This document shows positions 39,216 to 47,682 of a DNA stretch of 64,000 bases, in pieces. A program made the translations under genes and the position numbers. The stretch spans positions 1,488,001-1,552,000 of the forward strand of contig NZ_MSCJ01000001.1 in assembly GCF_002954615.1 (NCBI RefSeq), in the 5' to 3' direction. Each line of letters opens with the position of its first letter. The stretch's first letter is position 1. This stretch comes from Photobacterium angustum. Its GTDB lineage: Bacteria > Pseudomonadota > Gammaproteobacteria > Enterobacterales > Vibrionaceae. The notes beneath the pieces are model-generated. The model ran no database searches. It worked only from the letters and a program-made list of their open reading frames with translations, and had not been told where the DNA came from.

Positions 39216-40586
39216 GTGCATAACTATAAAAAAGAAACAGCGCAGCTTATAAAGCTTGCCGTGCCTGTTCTCATTGCCTCTGTTGCACAAACATCAATGG
39301 GCTTTGTTGACACAGTGATGGCAGGTAGTGTCAGTGCGACTGACATGGCAGCAGTCGCTGTTGCTGCAAGTATTTGGTTACCTTCTATCTTATTTGGTGT
39401 TGGTTTACTTATGGCGCTTGTGCCCGTTGTGGCGCAGCTTAGCGGCTCTGGTAAAAAAGAACGTATTCCGTTTGAAGTTCAACATGGTTTCTATCTGGCG
39501 ATCTTAATATCCATTCCAACCATGTTGATATTGTATAACGCGGGTTCTTTAATCCATTACATGAATGTAGAGCCTGTATTAGCGGAAAAAACGGTCGGTT
39601 ACTTATATGCCGTACTTTTTGCTGTACCTGCTTTTTTGTTTTTCCAAACACTAAAAAGTTTTTCTGAGGGGTTATCTTTTACCATTCCAGGCATGGTGAT
39701 CGGCTTTTTAGGCTTACTTGCCAATATTCCACTAAACTGGATTTTCGTATACGGAAAGTTTGGAGCCCCTGAATTAGGCGGTATCGGTTGTGGTGTAGCA
39801 ACTGCCATCGTCTATTGGTTCATGTTTTTTGCGTTACTTGCCTATGTATTAATTAATAAACGGCTAAAGAGTGTTGGAGTATTTAGCACATTTTATCGCC
39901 CTCAACTAAAAGCGCTTTCACGTTTATTTAAACTAGGCTTTCCCGTTGCAGCTTCGCTTTTCTTTGAAGTTTCACTATTTGCTGTTATTGCATTACTGAT
40001 TTCACCATTAGGTCCAAATAAAGTGGCATCGCACCAGATAGCAATGAATTTCTCATCACTGGTGTATATGCTGCCAATGAGTATTGGTGCAGCGGTGAGT
40101 ATTCGTGTCGGCCACAAAATGGGGCAACAAGATATTGATGGTGCGCGTATTGCAAGCCATTGCGGTTTAATTGTCGGTACGGCTTTAGCTATTTGTACCG
40201 CTATAATGACGGTTATTTTCCGCGAAGACATTGCCGAACTCTATACTCATAACCCAGAAGTTATCGTACTTGCTGGCCAATTATTACTACTCGCAGCGAT
40301 CTATCAATGTAGTGATGCTGTTCAAGTCGTTGCTGCTGGTGCGTTACGTGGTTATAAAGATATGCGTGCCATTTTTGTTTGTACATTCATTGCTTACTGG
40401 CTGATTGGACTGCCATCTGGTTATGTCCTAGGCCTAACAAACTGGATTGTGCCAGCAATGGGCCCGCAAGGTTTTTGGATTGGTTTTATTCTCGGCTTGA
40501 GTGCGGCAGCCGTCATGCTTGGCTGGCGAATACACCATGTGCATAAACTTGATGCTGAAAAGCAACTTGAAATGTCATACCGATAA
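39216..40586 (+). CDS. norM: Na+-coupled multidrug efflux MATE transporter NorM
   Basis: A 456-residue MATE transporter with 12 membrane segments. The N-terminus MHNYKKETAQLIKLAVPVLI, then ASVAQTSMGFVDTVMAGSVS, and the length equal those of Vibrio NorM. The start is a GTG at 39216 with TTGGAG nine bases upstream; a TTG at 39201 in the same frame overlaps that Shine-Dalgarno and is rejected. NorM exports cationic dyes and fluoroquinolones in exchange for Na+ or H+. In enterobacteria its neighbour is ribC; here a glycosylation operon lies between them. Confidence 0.94.
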   Translation: MHNYKKETAQLIKLAVPVLIASVAQTSMGFVDTVMAGSVSATDMAAVAVAASIWLPSILFGVGLLMALVPVVAQLSGSGKKERIPFEVQHGFYLAILISIPTMLILYNAGSLIHYMNVEPVLAEKTVGYLYAVLFAVPAFLFFQTLKSFSEGLSFTIPGMVIGFLGLLANIPLNWIFVYGKFGAPELGGIGCGVATAIVYWFMFFALLAYVLINKRLKSVGVFSTFYRPQLKALSRLFKLGFPVAASLFFEVSLFAVIALLISPLGPNKVASHQIAMNFSSLVYMLPMSIGAAVSIRVGHKMGQQDIDGARIASHCGLIVGTALAICTAIMTVIFREDIAELYTHNPEVIVLAGQLLLLAAIYQCSDAVQVVAAGALRGYKDMRAIFVCTFIAYWLIGLPSGYVLGLTNWIVPAMGPQGFWIGFILGLSAAAVMLGWRIHHVHKLDAEKQLEMSYR

Positions 40587-40590
40587 GACA

Positions 40591-40618
40591 AAAAGGCGAT
40601 CATCAGATCGCCTTTTTT
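40591..40618 (+). terminator. Terminator after norM
   Basis: Stem AAAAGGCGATC / GATCGCCTTTT, 4-nt loop, T run. Confidence 0.9.
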
Positions 40619-40678
40619 GATCTAATATTGATAATAATCAGTATGATGAATATTCACTTAATGCTTTAAGAGACGCCT

Positions 40679-41761
40679 ATGCCTGTATCTATCTCTATTT
40701 TCCCACATAGATTGTCTCTGATTCTTTTCATTTCAATACTGCTGATAGGCTGTAAGCAAAATGACAATGAAAAAGCCTTTGATACGTATCATCAGCGTCT
40801 GGCTAATGTACTCGATATAGATAAAGCCCACTTTCCTGAAACGCCATTACTACTTTTACCCGCTAAACGAGAGCTTACTCAGCCTTTAGCTGATATTAGA
40901 ATTGGTCTACTTGATGCCTATGAATTACGGCAATGTGGCCTATTCCAACTGATTGCTGAGCGAAATTCGATTTTGGGTAAAGTTCAAGATAAAACCCGCA
41001 GTCTTCACTATGAACTTTTACTATTAGATGGGTTACAGTATTGTTTAGAAGCACTGCCTAAAGACTCTGATTTATTAACCGAGTTAGCACCTATTTATCA
41101 GCAAAAGAAACAGCAACTGCCACTCGTTTTTTGGAATACGCTTTTTACTGGAGAAGAATGGCGTAAACAATTAACGCTAGGCCATCAACTACTTGAAAGT
41201 AATCAAACCACTCAATTTAACGCTAGCCTAAGCGCATTTAGCTATATCAATAATTTACTTTCAAATAGCATCAAACGCACAAATAACATCACTGCACCTT
41301 ATTCTAACAAAGATAAATATCAGGATCTTTTTGAGCATCAACAACAAATTTATAATAGCCGATATATAGGTGATCTTTTCTATTCAATGCAACGCACCAC
41401 GACATTGCTGAACACGATTACAGAACAACTTACTCAGTCACAAGATTCAATTTTGTGTGGCAAAAATATGAATCAGCAAAAAGCACAATATCTTCGTAAT
41501 GTTTTCTATAAGTTTTATGTTCCAACTATTCAGCCTTATTTATCAACACTTGATTCACAATATCGACAAATACAGCCCGTTTTACAGCAGATACTTCAAC
41601 AATTGAATCAACCGAATATTCACCTCTCCTCACCAATGCAAACCTATATAGCATTCTATGTTGATGGCGATCTGTATCAGCAATTTCATGAAGCCACATT
41701 AGCGCACGTTAAATTCTGGCAACGTCTGTTTAAACAATGTAAATTCAAAGTTGGACAATAA
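40679..41761 (+). CDS. DUF3080-family lipoprotein
   Basis: A 360-residue lipoprotein: signal peptide with lipobox LLIGC, then a mostly alpha-helical, Gln- and Leu-rich domain. The stretches YHQRLANVLDI near the start and LAHVKFWQRLFKQC at the end fit the DUF3080 family, found in vibrios and relatives and without known function. AGAGACG precedes the ATG. It likely sits in the outer membrane facing the periplasm. Confidence 0.82.
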   Translation: MPVSISIFPHRLSLILFISILLIGCKQNDNEKAFDTYHQRLANVLDIDKAHFPETPLLLLPAKRELTQPLADIRIGLLDAYELRQCGLFQLIAERNSILGKVQDKTRSLHYELLLLDGLQYCLEALPKDSDLLTELAPIYQQKKQQLPLVFWNTLFTGEEWRKQLTLGHQLLESNQTTQFNASLSAFSYINNLLSNSIKRTNNITAPYSNKDKYQDLFEHQQQIYNSRYIGDLFYSMQRTTTLLNTITEQLTQSQDSILCGKNMNQQKAQYLRNVFYKFYVPTIQPYLSTLDSQYRQIQPVLQQILQQLNQPNIHLSSPMQTYIAFYVDGDLYQQFHEATLAHVKFWQRLFKQCKFKVGQ

Positions 41762-41892
41762 CTTTATTCTAATTTGATAGAATAACTTTGCTTCAAAAAT
41801 TTGAGCTTTAAACTAAAATTTAAACTCAGCTTCTACAGTCGCGAAGACAATAAATTTGTATATATTTTCGCTAAGGGATATAGGAGATACGC

Positions 41893-42153
41893 ATGAAGAA
41901 AACCAAGAATGAAGCAAAACTTCTCAAAAAAGCATTAGAAATAGGCTTTGCATTCGCGAAAAAACAAGGATTTGGCGATTTAGACCGCAGTGTTGGCTCT
42001 ACCGACCGTGTTGAGTGTATTTATCGCTTACTGGTTGATTGTAAACAAATCACCCCTCTTGCCGTGGATCAAGAGGACGGCGTTCATATGAAACATAAGC
42101 TGGTTTTATGGATAAGCCGCTTACTCCCACCTGATCACGAACTTTTAAACTAA
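41893..42153 (+). CDS. DUF5062-family small protein
   Basis: An 86-residue soluble protein, KNEAKLLKKALEIGFAFAKK, then DRVECIYRLLVDCKQITPLA and MKHKLVLWISRLLPPDHELL. The pattern fits the DUF5062 family of Vibrionaceae; function unknown. TAGGAG precedes the ATG. Stand-alone gene upstream of the tRNA cluster. Confidence 0.78.
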   Translation: MKKTKNEAKLLKKALEIGFAFAKKQGFGDLDRSVGSTDRVECIYRLLVDCKQITPLAVDQEDGVHMKHKLVLWISRLLPPDHELLN

Positions 42154-42164
42154 ATTATCTTCCT

Positions 42165-42192
42165 GTGTAGCGCACGTTCTGTTGCGCTACAC
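42165..42192 (+). terminator. Hairpin after DUF5062 gene
   Basis: Stem GTGTAGCGCA / TGCGCTACAC with an 8-nt loop. No T run, so termination would not be strictly intrinsic. Confidence 0.55.
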
Positions 42193-42392
42193 ATTACATT
42201 TACTTGGCAATGCCCTGCTTAAAAAATGACTTCGACTATTTCATCATCAAGATTTTAAGATAACTGGCTATTGTTCAAGCAAACGCACTGAAATTACTAA
42301 AAAACTCTGTTTAAACACTTGCCTAGACGAAAGTGACTCGCTAATATGCTTGTCATTCGCTAATGACGATTACATTGTTATTCAGTTAGATT

Positions 42393-42469
42393 GCTCGCTT
42401 AGCTCAGTTGGTTAGAGTACTTGCATGACATGCAAGGTGTCACTGGTTCGAGTCCAGTAGCGAGCACCA
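42393..42469 (+). tRNA. tRNA-Val (GAC), copy 1
   Basis: A 77-nt cloverleaf with encoded CCA: acceptor GCTCGCT / AGCGAGC, D arm with AGCTCAGTTGGTTAGAGT, anticodon arm CTTGC-ATGACAT-GCAAG with anticodon GAC, T arm TTCGAGTCC. It reads GUC and GUU valine codons. Confidence 0.97.
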
Positions 42470-42516
42470 GTTATTAAATAAATGGCTTCTTTAAGCGGTT
42501 TATCGCAGTACAATTT

Positions 42517-42593
42517 GCTCGCTTAGCTCAGTTGGTTAGAGTACTTGCATGACATGCAAGGTGTCACTGGTTCGAGTCCAGTAGCGAGCACCA
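42517..42593 (+). tRNA. tRNA-Val (GAC), copy 2
   Basis: Identical to the preceding tRNA over all 77 nt, 124 bp downstream of it. The 47-nt spacer before it is nearly identical to the spacer before copy 3. Confidence 0.97.
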
Positions 42594-42639
42594 TTTTTAA
42601 ATAAACGGCTTCTTTAAGTGGTTTATCGCAGTACAATTT

Positions 42640-42716
42640 GCTCGCTTAGCTCAGTTGGTTAGAGTACTTGCATGACATGCAAGGTGTCACTGGTTCGAGT
42701 CCAGTAGCGAGCACCA
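42640..42716 (+). tRNA. tRNA-Val (GAC), copy 3
   Basis: Third identical copy, 123 bp after copy 2. The spacer differs from the previous one at only a few bases, showing a recent tandem duplication. A terminator follows. Confidence 0.97.
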
Positions 42717-42726
42717 GATTCAAACA

Positions 42727-42756
42727 AAAAGCCTGCTTATAGCAGGTTTTTTTGTG
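42727..42756 (+). terminator. Terminator after tRNA-Val cluster
   Basis: Stem AAGCCTGCT / AGCAGGTTT followed by seven T; ends the tRNA transcript. Confidence 0.88.
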
Positions 42757-42977
42757 CCCAAATATTAAGTCTAACCTTGTGCCTAGTTAGGTATTAAACC
42801 ACTAAAAATAATTTCTAGTTATCTCGCTATTCCCTACCTCATTAGTAAAGCACACCGCACATTATAATTTATTATAAACATGATAATTCATACGAGCCCA
42901 TTTTCGGTTATGAGCTGATTAACACCTCATTTTATAAGTACGTGACAACAAACGGTTTATCTATTAGGATTTGAGAA

Positions 42978-43060
42978 TTAGTCGGGGGGCATTACGCTGA
43001 GATCACAATTAAGTGGGACCCGTTGAACCTGAACCAGTTAGCACTGGCGGAGGGAACTAA
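42978..43060 (+). promoter_or_regulatory. TPP riboswitch (THI element)
   Basis: P1 pairs TTAGT (42978-42982) with ACTAA (43056-43060). The core shows GGGGGGC, the conserved GCTGAGATCA, then GGGACCCGTTGAACCTGAAC and CACTGGCGGAGGGAAC, all TPP-aptamer hallmarks. It lies 113 bp before thiD, the thiamine pathway kinase, and should turn expression off when thiamine diphosphate is abundant. Confidence 0.96.
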
Positions 43061-43062
43061 AT

Positions 43063-43082
43063 AAACAATATCAGTATTGTTT
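43063..43082 (+). promoter_or_regulatory. Hairpin directly after TPP aptamer
   Basis: AAACAATA / TATTGTTT, 8 bp with a TCAG loop. No T run, so it is probably part of the switching structure rather than a terminator. Confidence 0.5.
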
Positions 43083-43145
43083 AGGCAAGTTATCAATGGA
43101 TCTCATCATTTCACATTAATCGATCCTTTCATTACTTGGCACCAG

Positions 43146-43166
43146 TTCCTAACGCTCAATTAGGAA
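43146..43166 (+). promoter_or_regulatory. Hairpin covering thiD Shine-Dalgarno
   Basis: TTCCTAA (43146-43152) pairs with TTAGGAA (43160-43166), hiding the AGGAA that lies 6 nt before the thiD ATG. This suits translational repression by the TPP riboswitch. Confidence 0.55.
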
Positions 43167-43172
43167 TCTGTT

Positions 43173-44006
43173 ATGTCATCAAAAACAAGAAATAAATCCC
43201 ATGTTACACCCCCTATAGTTTTAACTATTGCAGGCTCTGACAGTAGTGGTGGCGCGGGGATTCAAGCCGATATCAAAGCTATTTCAGCAACAGGTGGCTA
43301 TGCTTGTTCGGTGATCACTGCAATTACGGCGCAAAACACCCAAGGTGTTAGTGGTATTCTTCCTATTCCCCTTACGATGATAGAACAACAATTAGATGCT
43401 GTTTTTACTGATCTCAACATTCAGGCAGTTAAAATAGGCATGCTTGCTGATAGTGATATCATCACGCTGGTTGCAAATAAAATAAAAGAGTACAAGCCAC
43501 GCTATCTTGTGATTGATCCCGTAATGGTTGCCACCAGCGGTGACTTATTATTACAAGAGTCAGCCATTAGTACGCTAAAGCAAAAACTACTTCCACTTGC
43601 TGATCTCATTACACCTAATTTACCTGAAGCCGCTGCACTGACAAACAGCGAGATCCCACAAAATCTTACAGATATGTTGGGGTTAGTCAGCAAACTGCGT
43701 GATATACAAACTAAAGCAATACTTCTTAAAGGTGGACACCTAGAAAACGATTCAGAAAGTAATGATTTATTGATCTTAAATGACAATATCATAGAGCTAA
43801 AAACAAAACGTATTGAGACACAAAATACGCATGGTACAGGCTGTACCCTCTCTTCAGCCATTGCTTCTTACCTTGCTCAAGGTTATCCAATCGAACAAGC
43901 AACACAACGTGGCAAAGAATATATTACCTCTGCCATTTCAGCGGCTGATCTACTCAATATCGGTAGTGGTCATGGTCCTGTTAATCATTTTTTTACTCAG
44001 GATTAA
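43173..44006 (+). CDS. thiD: Hydroxymethylpyrimidine (phosphate) kinase
   Basis: A 277-residue ribokinase-fold enzyme: VLTIAGSDSSGGAGIQADIK, VKIGMLADSDII, VIDPVMVATSGDLLL, TPNLPEAAAL, ILLKGGHLENDS and the anion hole NTHGTGCTLSSAIASYLAQG with its catalytic Cys/Asp region. It phosphorylates HMP and HMP-P in thiamine synthesis. The length and N-terminus are those of a stand-alone ThiD without ThiE or TenA fusion. The TPP riboswitch upstream confirms the pathway. The other thi genes are not adjacent. Confidence 0.95.
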   Translation: MSSKTRNKSHVTPPIVLTIAGSDSSGGAGIQADIKAISATGGYACSVITAITAQNTQGVSGILPIPLTMIEQQLDAVFTDLNIQAVKIGMLADSDIITLVANKIKEYKPRYLVIDPVMVATSGDLLLQESAISTLKQKLLPLADLITPNLPEAAALTNSEIPQNLTDMLGLVSKLRDIQTKAILLKGGHLENDSESNDLLILNDNIIELKTKRIETQNTHGTGCTLSSAIASYLAQGYPIEQATQRGKEYITSAISAADLLNIGSGHGPVNHFFTQD

Positions 44007-44048
44007 AATAGCTAACAAGGCATGAAACATCACGCAACATGATATAAA

Positions 44049-44074
44049 AAAGCGGTGATTGAACTCACCGCTTT
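44049..44074. terminator. Bidirectional terminator between thiD and M66 protease gene
   Basis: Stem AAAGCGGTGA / TCACCGCTTT with A/T-rich flanks, between convergent genes. Confidence 0.85.
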
Positions 44075-44099
44075 GATTTATAAATAAAATATTATGTGA

Positions 44100-47000
44100 T
44101 TACAGTTTTGTCCAAGCATCTTGCCAATAAACACTGCTTGCTGGGGCATAAGAAGCACTTGAGCACCAACCTGAATTAGGCCAAGGTTTACATTGGTATA
44201 ACTGCTCATCGCTAGCACGAACAATATCCCCTTCTTGGTAAACTGTACCCGCTTGATACGTTGGATATTCTCCCGGCGCAGGTGGCGTCACTTCTGGTTT
44301 TACTGACGTACAACCTTCCGTTGCAATTTGTTTCCAAACGCCCCACTCACCTGTTGTTCCCGGCTCTTCGCCTTGTGTCCACCAACCAGCTTGCCATACC
44401 ACACCGTTGTGGCTGACTTCATCACCTGCCACATAAATACTTTGTGCACTCCATGTGTTTTCACACACAGCGCTACCTTCAACCGTCACAACACGTTGTG
44501 CCTGTGTTGTTTGTTGTGCGCTGTCAGTAATACGGTAATTTAAGGTGTAGTTACCTGCTAGATTAGTATTTACTTCACCTTCGATAATAATATTGGCCGT
44601 TATATCACCATCTTCAGCATCTTTTGCTGTGATGCCTGTTTTTTCATCAAATGTATCACCAAGTTGAATGGTCGTATCACCAATACCTTCTAACACAGGT
44701 TTTGCACTAAACACTTCAACATTACGCACAACAACAGATTCACTTAAAGCACTGTCATAGGCTTTGTAAGTTAGCGTGTAATGACCCACTTTATTCGTAT
44801 CTACAGTACCTTCAACCACGATAGAGGCAGTGACATCACCATCGTAATCATCTGTCGCTGTAACACCTGCAAGTGGTGCAAATAAATCACCATGTGTAAC
44901 AACAATATCGTCAATACCAGTGATAACTGGTGCTTTTCCTGCTTCCGTTGTCACAATACTTGCTTTTAACGTCGCTTTTGCAGGTACTATATCCATTGTA
45001 TTAAGTACTTCACCACCACAGCTAACTTCTGCACGGTATGGTTTCAGTACACTTTCAACATTGATGTGGAAACGGTTCATATGACCATCTTGCAAACGAC
45101 GGTTATACAGGTTAAACGTTTTGGTACCACCATTTTGCGTCAACACATCTAATTGACATGTTGAAGCAGTGAAGTTATCAACATAAACATTACCATATGC
45201 ACCATGCAAAGCTGGGTAGATATAGCTTGGTAGTATTTTCTGTGGATCGTAATACCCCACTAACGTTGTTACCTGTACGCCTTGCTTGTATGGGATCAAA
45301 TCAACTTTGCGCTCCAATAGAGTATTATCTGTTAACTGCCAAACACCATTTGTAAATCTAAATGCATGTTTTTGACCATGACTTAATGTCATTTGTTGGT
45401 CGTTATAATGAATAGTTGAATTCCAACCTGCCCACGATTCAAATAGCGCCACTTTTCCTTCTAATTCAGCATCAGTCGGTAAATAAAAGTCACGAGCCCA
45501 AGCGGCATTAGCCGTTGTTAAGTGAACCACTTGATGTTTAGCAAATAACTGTTGAAATTTATCGCTATTTTCACCGAACTCACTAAGTGGGCCGTTACCA
45601 CTGACCTTAGCAACCGAGAATGCTAAATCATCAGCCACTGAATGCGTCCATGGCTTCATCACTTTTTCTATTTGATCCCACTTGCTATAACCTGTTGGTG
45701 ACGCTGAATCAAAATTCGCTTTATTTTCTACGAAATCTTGAAACACACTCAGCTCATACGGTGCATGTAATGTGTATGCATTGTATTTAGGGTAAAGCGG
45801 TTGACCACCAGACATGGTACCAAAACCAAAACTATGTCCTTCAAAAGGTGCAACACATTCACCTTCATAACATGAATCTTGATTCGTTACGCCTTTAGTA
45901 AAGTTAGGAATAAAGATATTTTTATAAACATCCCACCCCCATGTAGAGTTCGCTTCGGTAGAACTTTTGTGAATCGATCCCATAAAGCCACCAGGATAAT
46001 GTGCACCGACCCCTAGTTCATGACCTACTTCATGGCTAAATTCGTTACCCGTTGAGCTCACGACAGAAGCAACACCTGCGTAAGAACCCAACATACCGTG
46101 TGTAATTAAACCATCAGTATAATTACCAATTGAGTTATTCACTGTTACTTGTGCTGCATGGTATGGCGCTTCAATATTCCACTGACTTGCAGGACGTACT
46201 TTTGATGAATTCACACCATAGTTAGCACTGTTAATACCTGAAGAGATCAGTTCACGTGCAATACGGTAATGTGAATCACTGCCGTAACCGTCTGCATCAC
46301 TAGGATCAACACCTTCAAGTAAGCGACCATCTGGCAACATGATCTCTTTAAGATGTACTGATTCATAAGGGTTAACGATCAATTTACTGATCTGAAGACT
46401 TTGGAAATACTGACGGTGTAATTCTGGATCATCGATAAAGATAAATTGATCTCTTGGCTCTGTTAATAAACCAATATCGATTGCATTTAAGATCATACTG
46501 GTATTAGCACCGATCTTAATATCTGAAACCGTCCCTTCTTTCTTATTTCTACTGGTGAAAGTTAAGCGTAAACCCGATTTAACGGCTTCTGCTGGAAGTA
46601 CGGCAGAATAAGCTTTATCGCTATATGAAATTCGGCTGATTGCCATATCCGACTCACCATACCAAACGCCTTCAATATTCTGGTAGGTAAATTGGTTACC
46701 ACGGCTGATCGTATCTCTGCCTTGTGCATATTCAATTTGAGAGTTGTAGCCAGCATCTGAAATAAAGGTGATCTTCTTATTACTAAAGCTTTTATCATCA
46801 GGCAAAATAAAATGCCCCGCCCAATGACCATCTCCAGTTTTAACTAAAACGGTATCGTGCTGATCAAGTAGTACTTTAAAATGTGTTGTACCCGCTTCGC
46901 CAGAGATGTCATGAAGATCGTTATTGCTAGTAATAGTTAGAGAGAACTGCGATGGCTTCGTTATCTCAACATACTTATCAAGCTTACCCGCTACTTGCGG

Positions 47001-47357
47001 CAACTGTTGTGGTTGACGCATCACCGTTTGATAAACCACTTCGTTTTGCTTATTTTTAGCAATAACAGTAACAACTTCGTCTTGCTCTAACATATCTGCG
47101 TGAGGCTCAAACAGCACCAATGTACGACGAAGAGAAACAAGATGTGGTTGGCGATCATTTTCAATCTTATTGCTCGTTTGCATGATCACGCTTTGAGCGA
47201 CACTAACACTACCCTGCAGCGTACCTTGAGTGTCTGATGGCAACGCTTTTTTATTAAAATAAAGTGTTTCTGGTACTGTTGATACAATTGTTTCTGCCTG
47301 TCCATATTGCGCCATAAGCAATACTGGTATCAGGCTGACTAAATACTTCTTTTTCAT
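44100..47357 (-). CDS. Secreted M66 (StcE/TagA-like) metalloprotease with Ig-like and chitin-binding modules
   Basis: A 1085-residue secreted protein. After a signal peptide (cleavage near QAE) comes a long beta-rich N-terminal part as in StcE, then the M66 catalytic region with the zinc motif SHEVGHELGVGAHYPGG at about 439-455. Two bacterial Ig/cadherin-like repeats of the DUF5011 type follow (about 810-885 and 886-962; GDVTASIVVEGTVDTNKVGH), then two CBM5/12-like modules (about 964-1018 and 1030-1085; WQAGWWTQGEEPGTTGEWGV). StcE and V. cholerae TagA cleave mucin-type O-glycoproteins. The CBM modules suggest tethering to chitin or N-acetyl-sugar glycans. In the motif the third His is one residue further out than in HExxHxxGxxH. 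Confidence 0.9.
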   Translation of the reverse strand: MKKKYLVSLIPVLLMAQYGQAETIVSTVPETLYFNKKALPSDTQGTLQGSVSVAQSVIMQTSNKIENDRQPHLVSLRRTLVLFEPHADMLEQDEVVTVIAKNKQNEVVYQTVMRQPQQLPQVAGKLDKYVEITKPSQFSLTITSNNDLHDISGEAGTTHFKVLLDQHDTVLVKTGDGHWAGHFILPDDKSFSNKKITFISDAGYNSQIEYAQGRDTISRGNQFTYQNIEGVWYGESDMAISRISYSDKAYSAVLPAEAVKSGLRLTFTSRNKKEGTVSDIKIGANTSMILNAIDIGLLTEPRDQFIFIDDPELHRQYFQSLQISKLIVNPYESVHLKEIMLPDGRLLEGVDPSDADGYGSDSHYRIARELISSGINSANYGVNSSKVRPASQWNIEAPYHAAQVTVNNSIGNYTDGLITHGMLGSYAGVASVVSSTGNEFSHEVGHELGVGAHYPGGFMGSIHKSSTEANSTWGWDVYKNIFIPNFTKGVTNQDSCYEGECVAPFEGHSFGFGTMSGGQPLYPKYNAYTLHAPYELSVFQDFVENKANFDSASPTGYSKWDQIEKVMKPWTHSVADDLAFSVAKVSGNGPLSEFGENSDKFQQLFAKHQVVHLTTANAAWARDFYLPTDAELEGKVALFESWAGWNSTIHYNDQQMTLSHGQKHAFRFTNGVWQLTDNTLLERKVDLIPYKQGVQVTTLVGYYDPQKILPSYIYPALHGAYGNVYVDNFTASTCQLDVLTQNGGTKTFNLYNRRLQDGHMNRFHINVESVLKPYRAEVSCGGEVLNTMDIVPAKATLKASIVTTEAGKAPVITGIDDIVVTHGDLFAPLAGVTATDDYDGDVTASIVVEGTVDTNKVGHYTLTYKAYDSALSESVVVRNVEVFSAKPVLEGIGDTTIQLGDTFDEKTGITAKDAEDGDITANIIIEGEVNTNLAGNYTLNYRITDSAQQTTQAQRVVTVEGSAVCENTWSAQSIYVAGDEVSHNGVVWQAGWWTQGEEPGTTGEWGVWKQIATEGCTSVKPEVTPPAPGEYPTYQAGTVYQEGDIVRASDEQLYQCKPWPNSGWCSSASYAPASSVYWQDAWTKL

Positions 47358-47518
47358 TATTTTCGCACGATGTTAATAGTATGTAATCGGCGAAATATAA
47401 ACAATAAAAACATGATTTAGAATGGTTTTATCTTCTTGATTTGTAACAATTTATTTTTAAATTAAACGTCAAAAAAACCACTTTATAAACACTATTTTCT
47501 TGACGCTTAGGATTACTG

Positions 47519-47561
47519 ATGAACATCTATTTCACGTTTATCACATACTCCGTTAATACAA
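47519..47561 (-). pseudogene. Remnant or duplicate of the pbpC 3' end
   Basis: Matches 52144-52186, the last codons of pbpC, at 40 of 43 positions in the same orientation, including 33 identical consecutive bases (47529-47561). On the minus strand it still reads CINGVCDKREI-D-VH followed by Gln and a stop. The coding similarity ends abruptly to the right. It is 4625 bp from the intact copy, and the second RND operon lies between them. Confidence 0.85.
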
Positions 47562-47640
47562 TCATTTATATACTTCCAGCCAAAATAGCTCACTACTTTA
47601 AAAATTGAGGTTTTATTATCGAAATAGATTCAGGATAAAT

Positions 47641-47671
47641 AAAAAAGCCACTCCTAATATGAGTGGCTTTA
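47641..47671 (-). terminator. Terminator after second RND operon
   Basis: Stem AAAGCCACTC / GAGTGGCTTT with a short loop; on the minus strand it is followed by a T run. Confidence 0.88.
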
Positions 47672-47682
47672 CCTTGTTTGGC

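Noticed and set aside
42393..42716. Evenly spaced near-identical repeats that look like a short CRISPR array
   Set aside because: The repeats are 77-nt cloverleaf tRNA-Val genes with CCA ends and the spacers are almost identical to each other, unlike CRISPR spacers.
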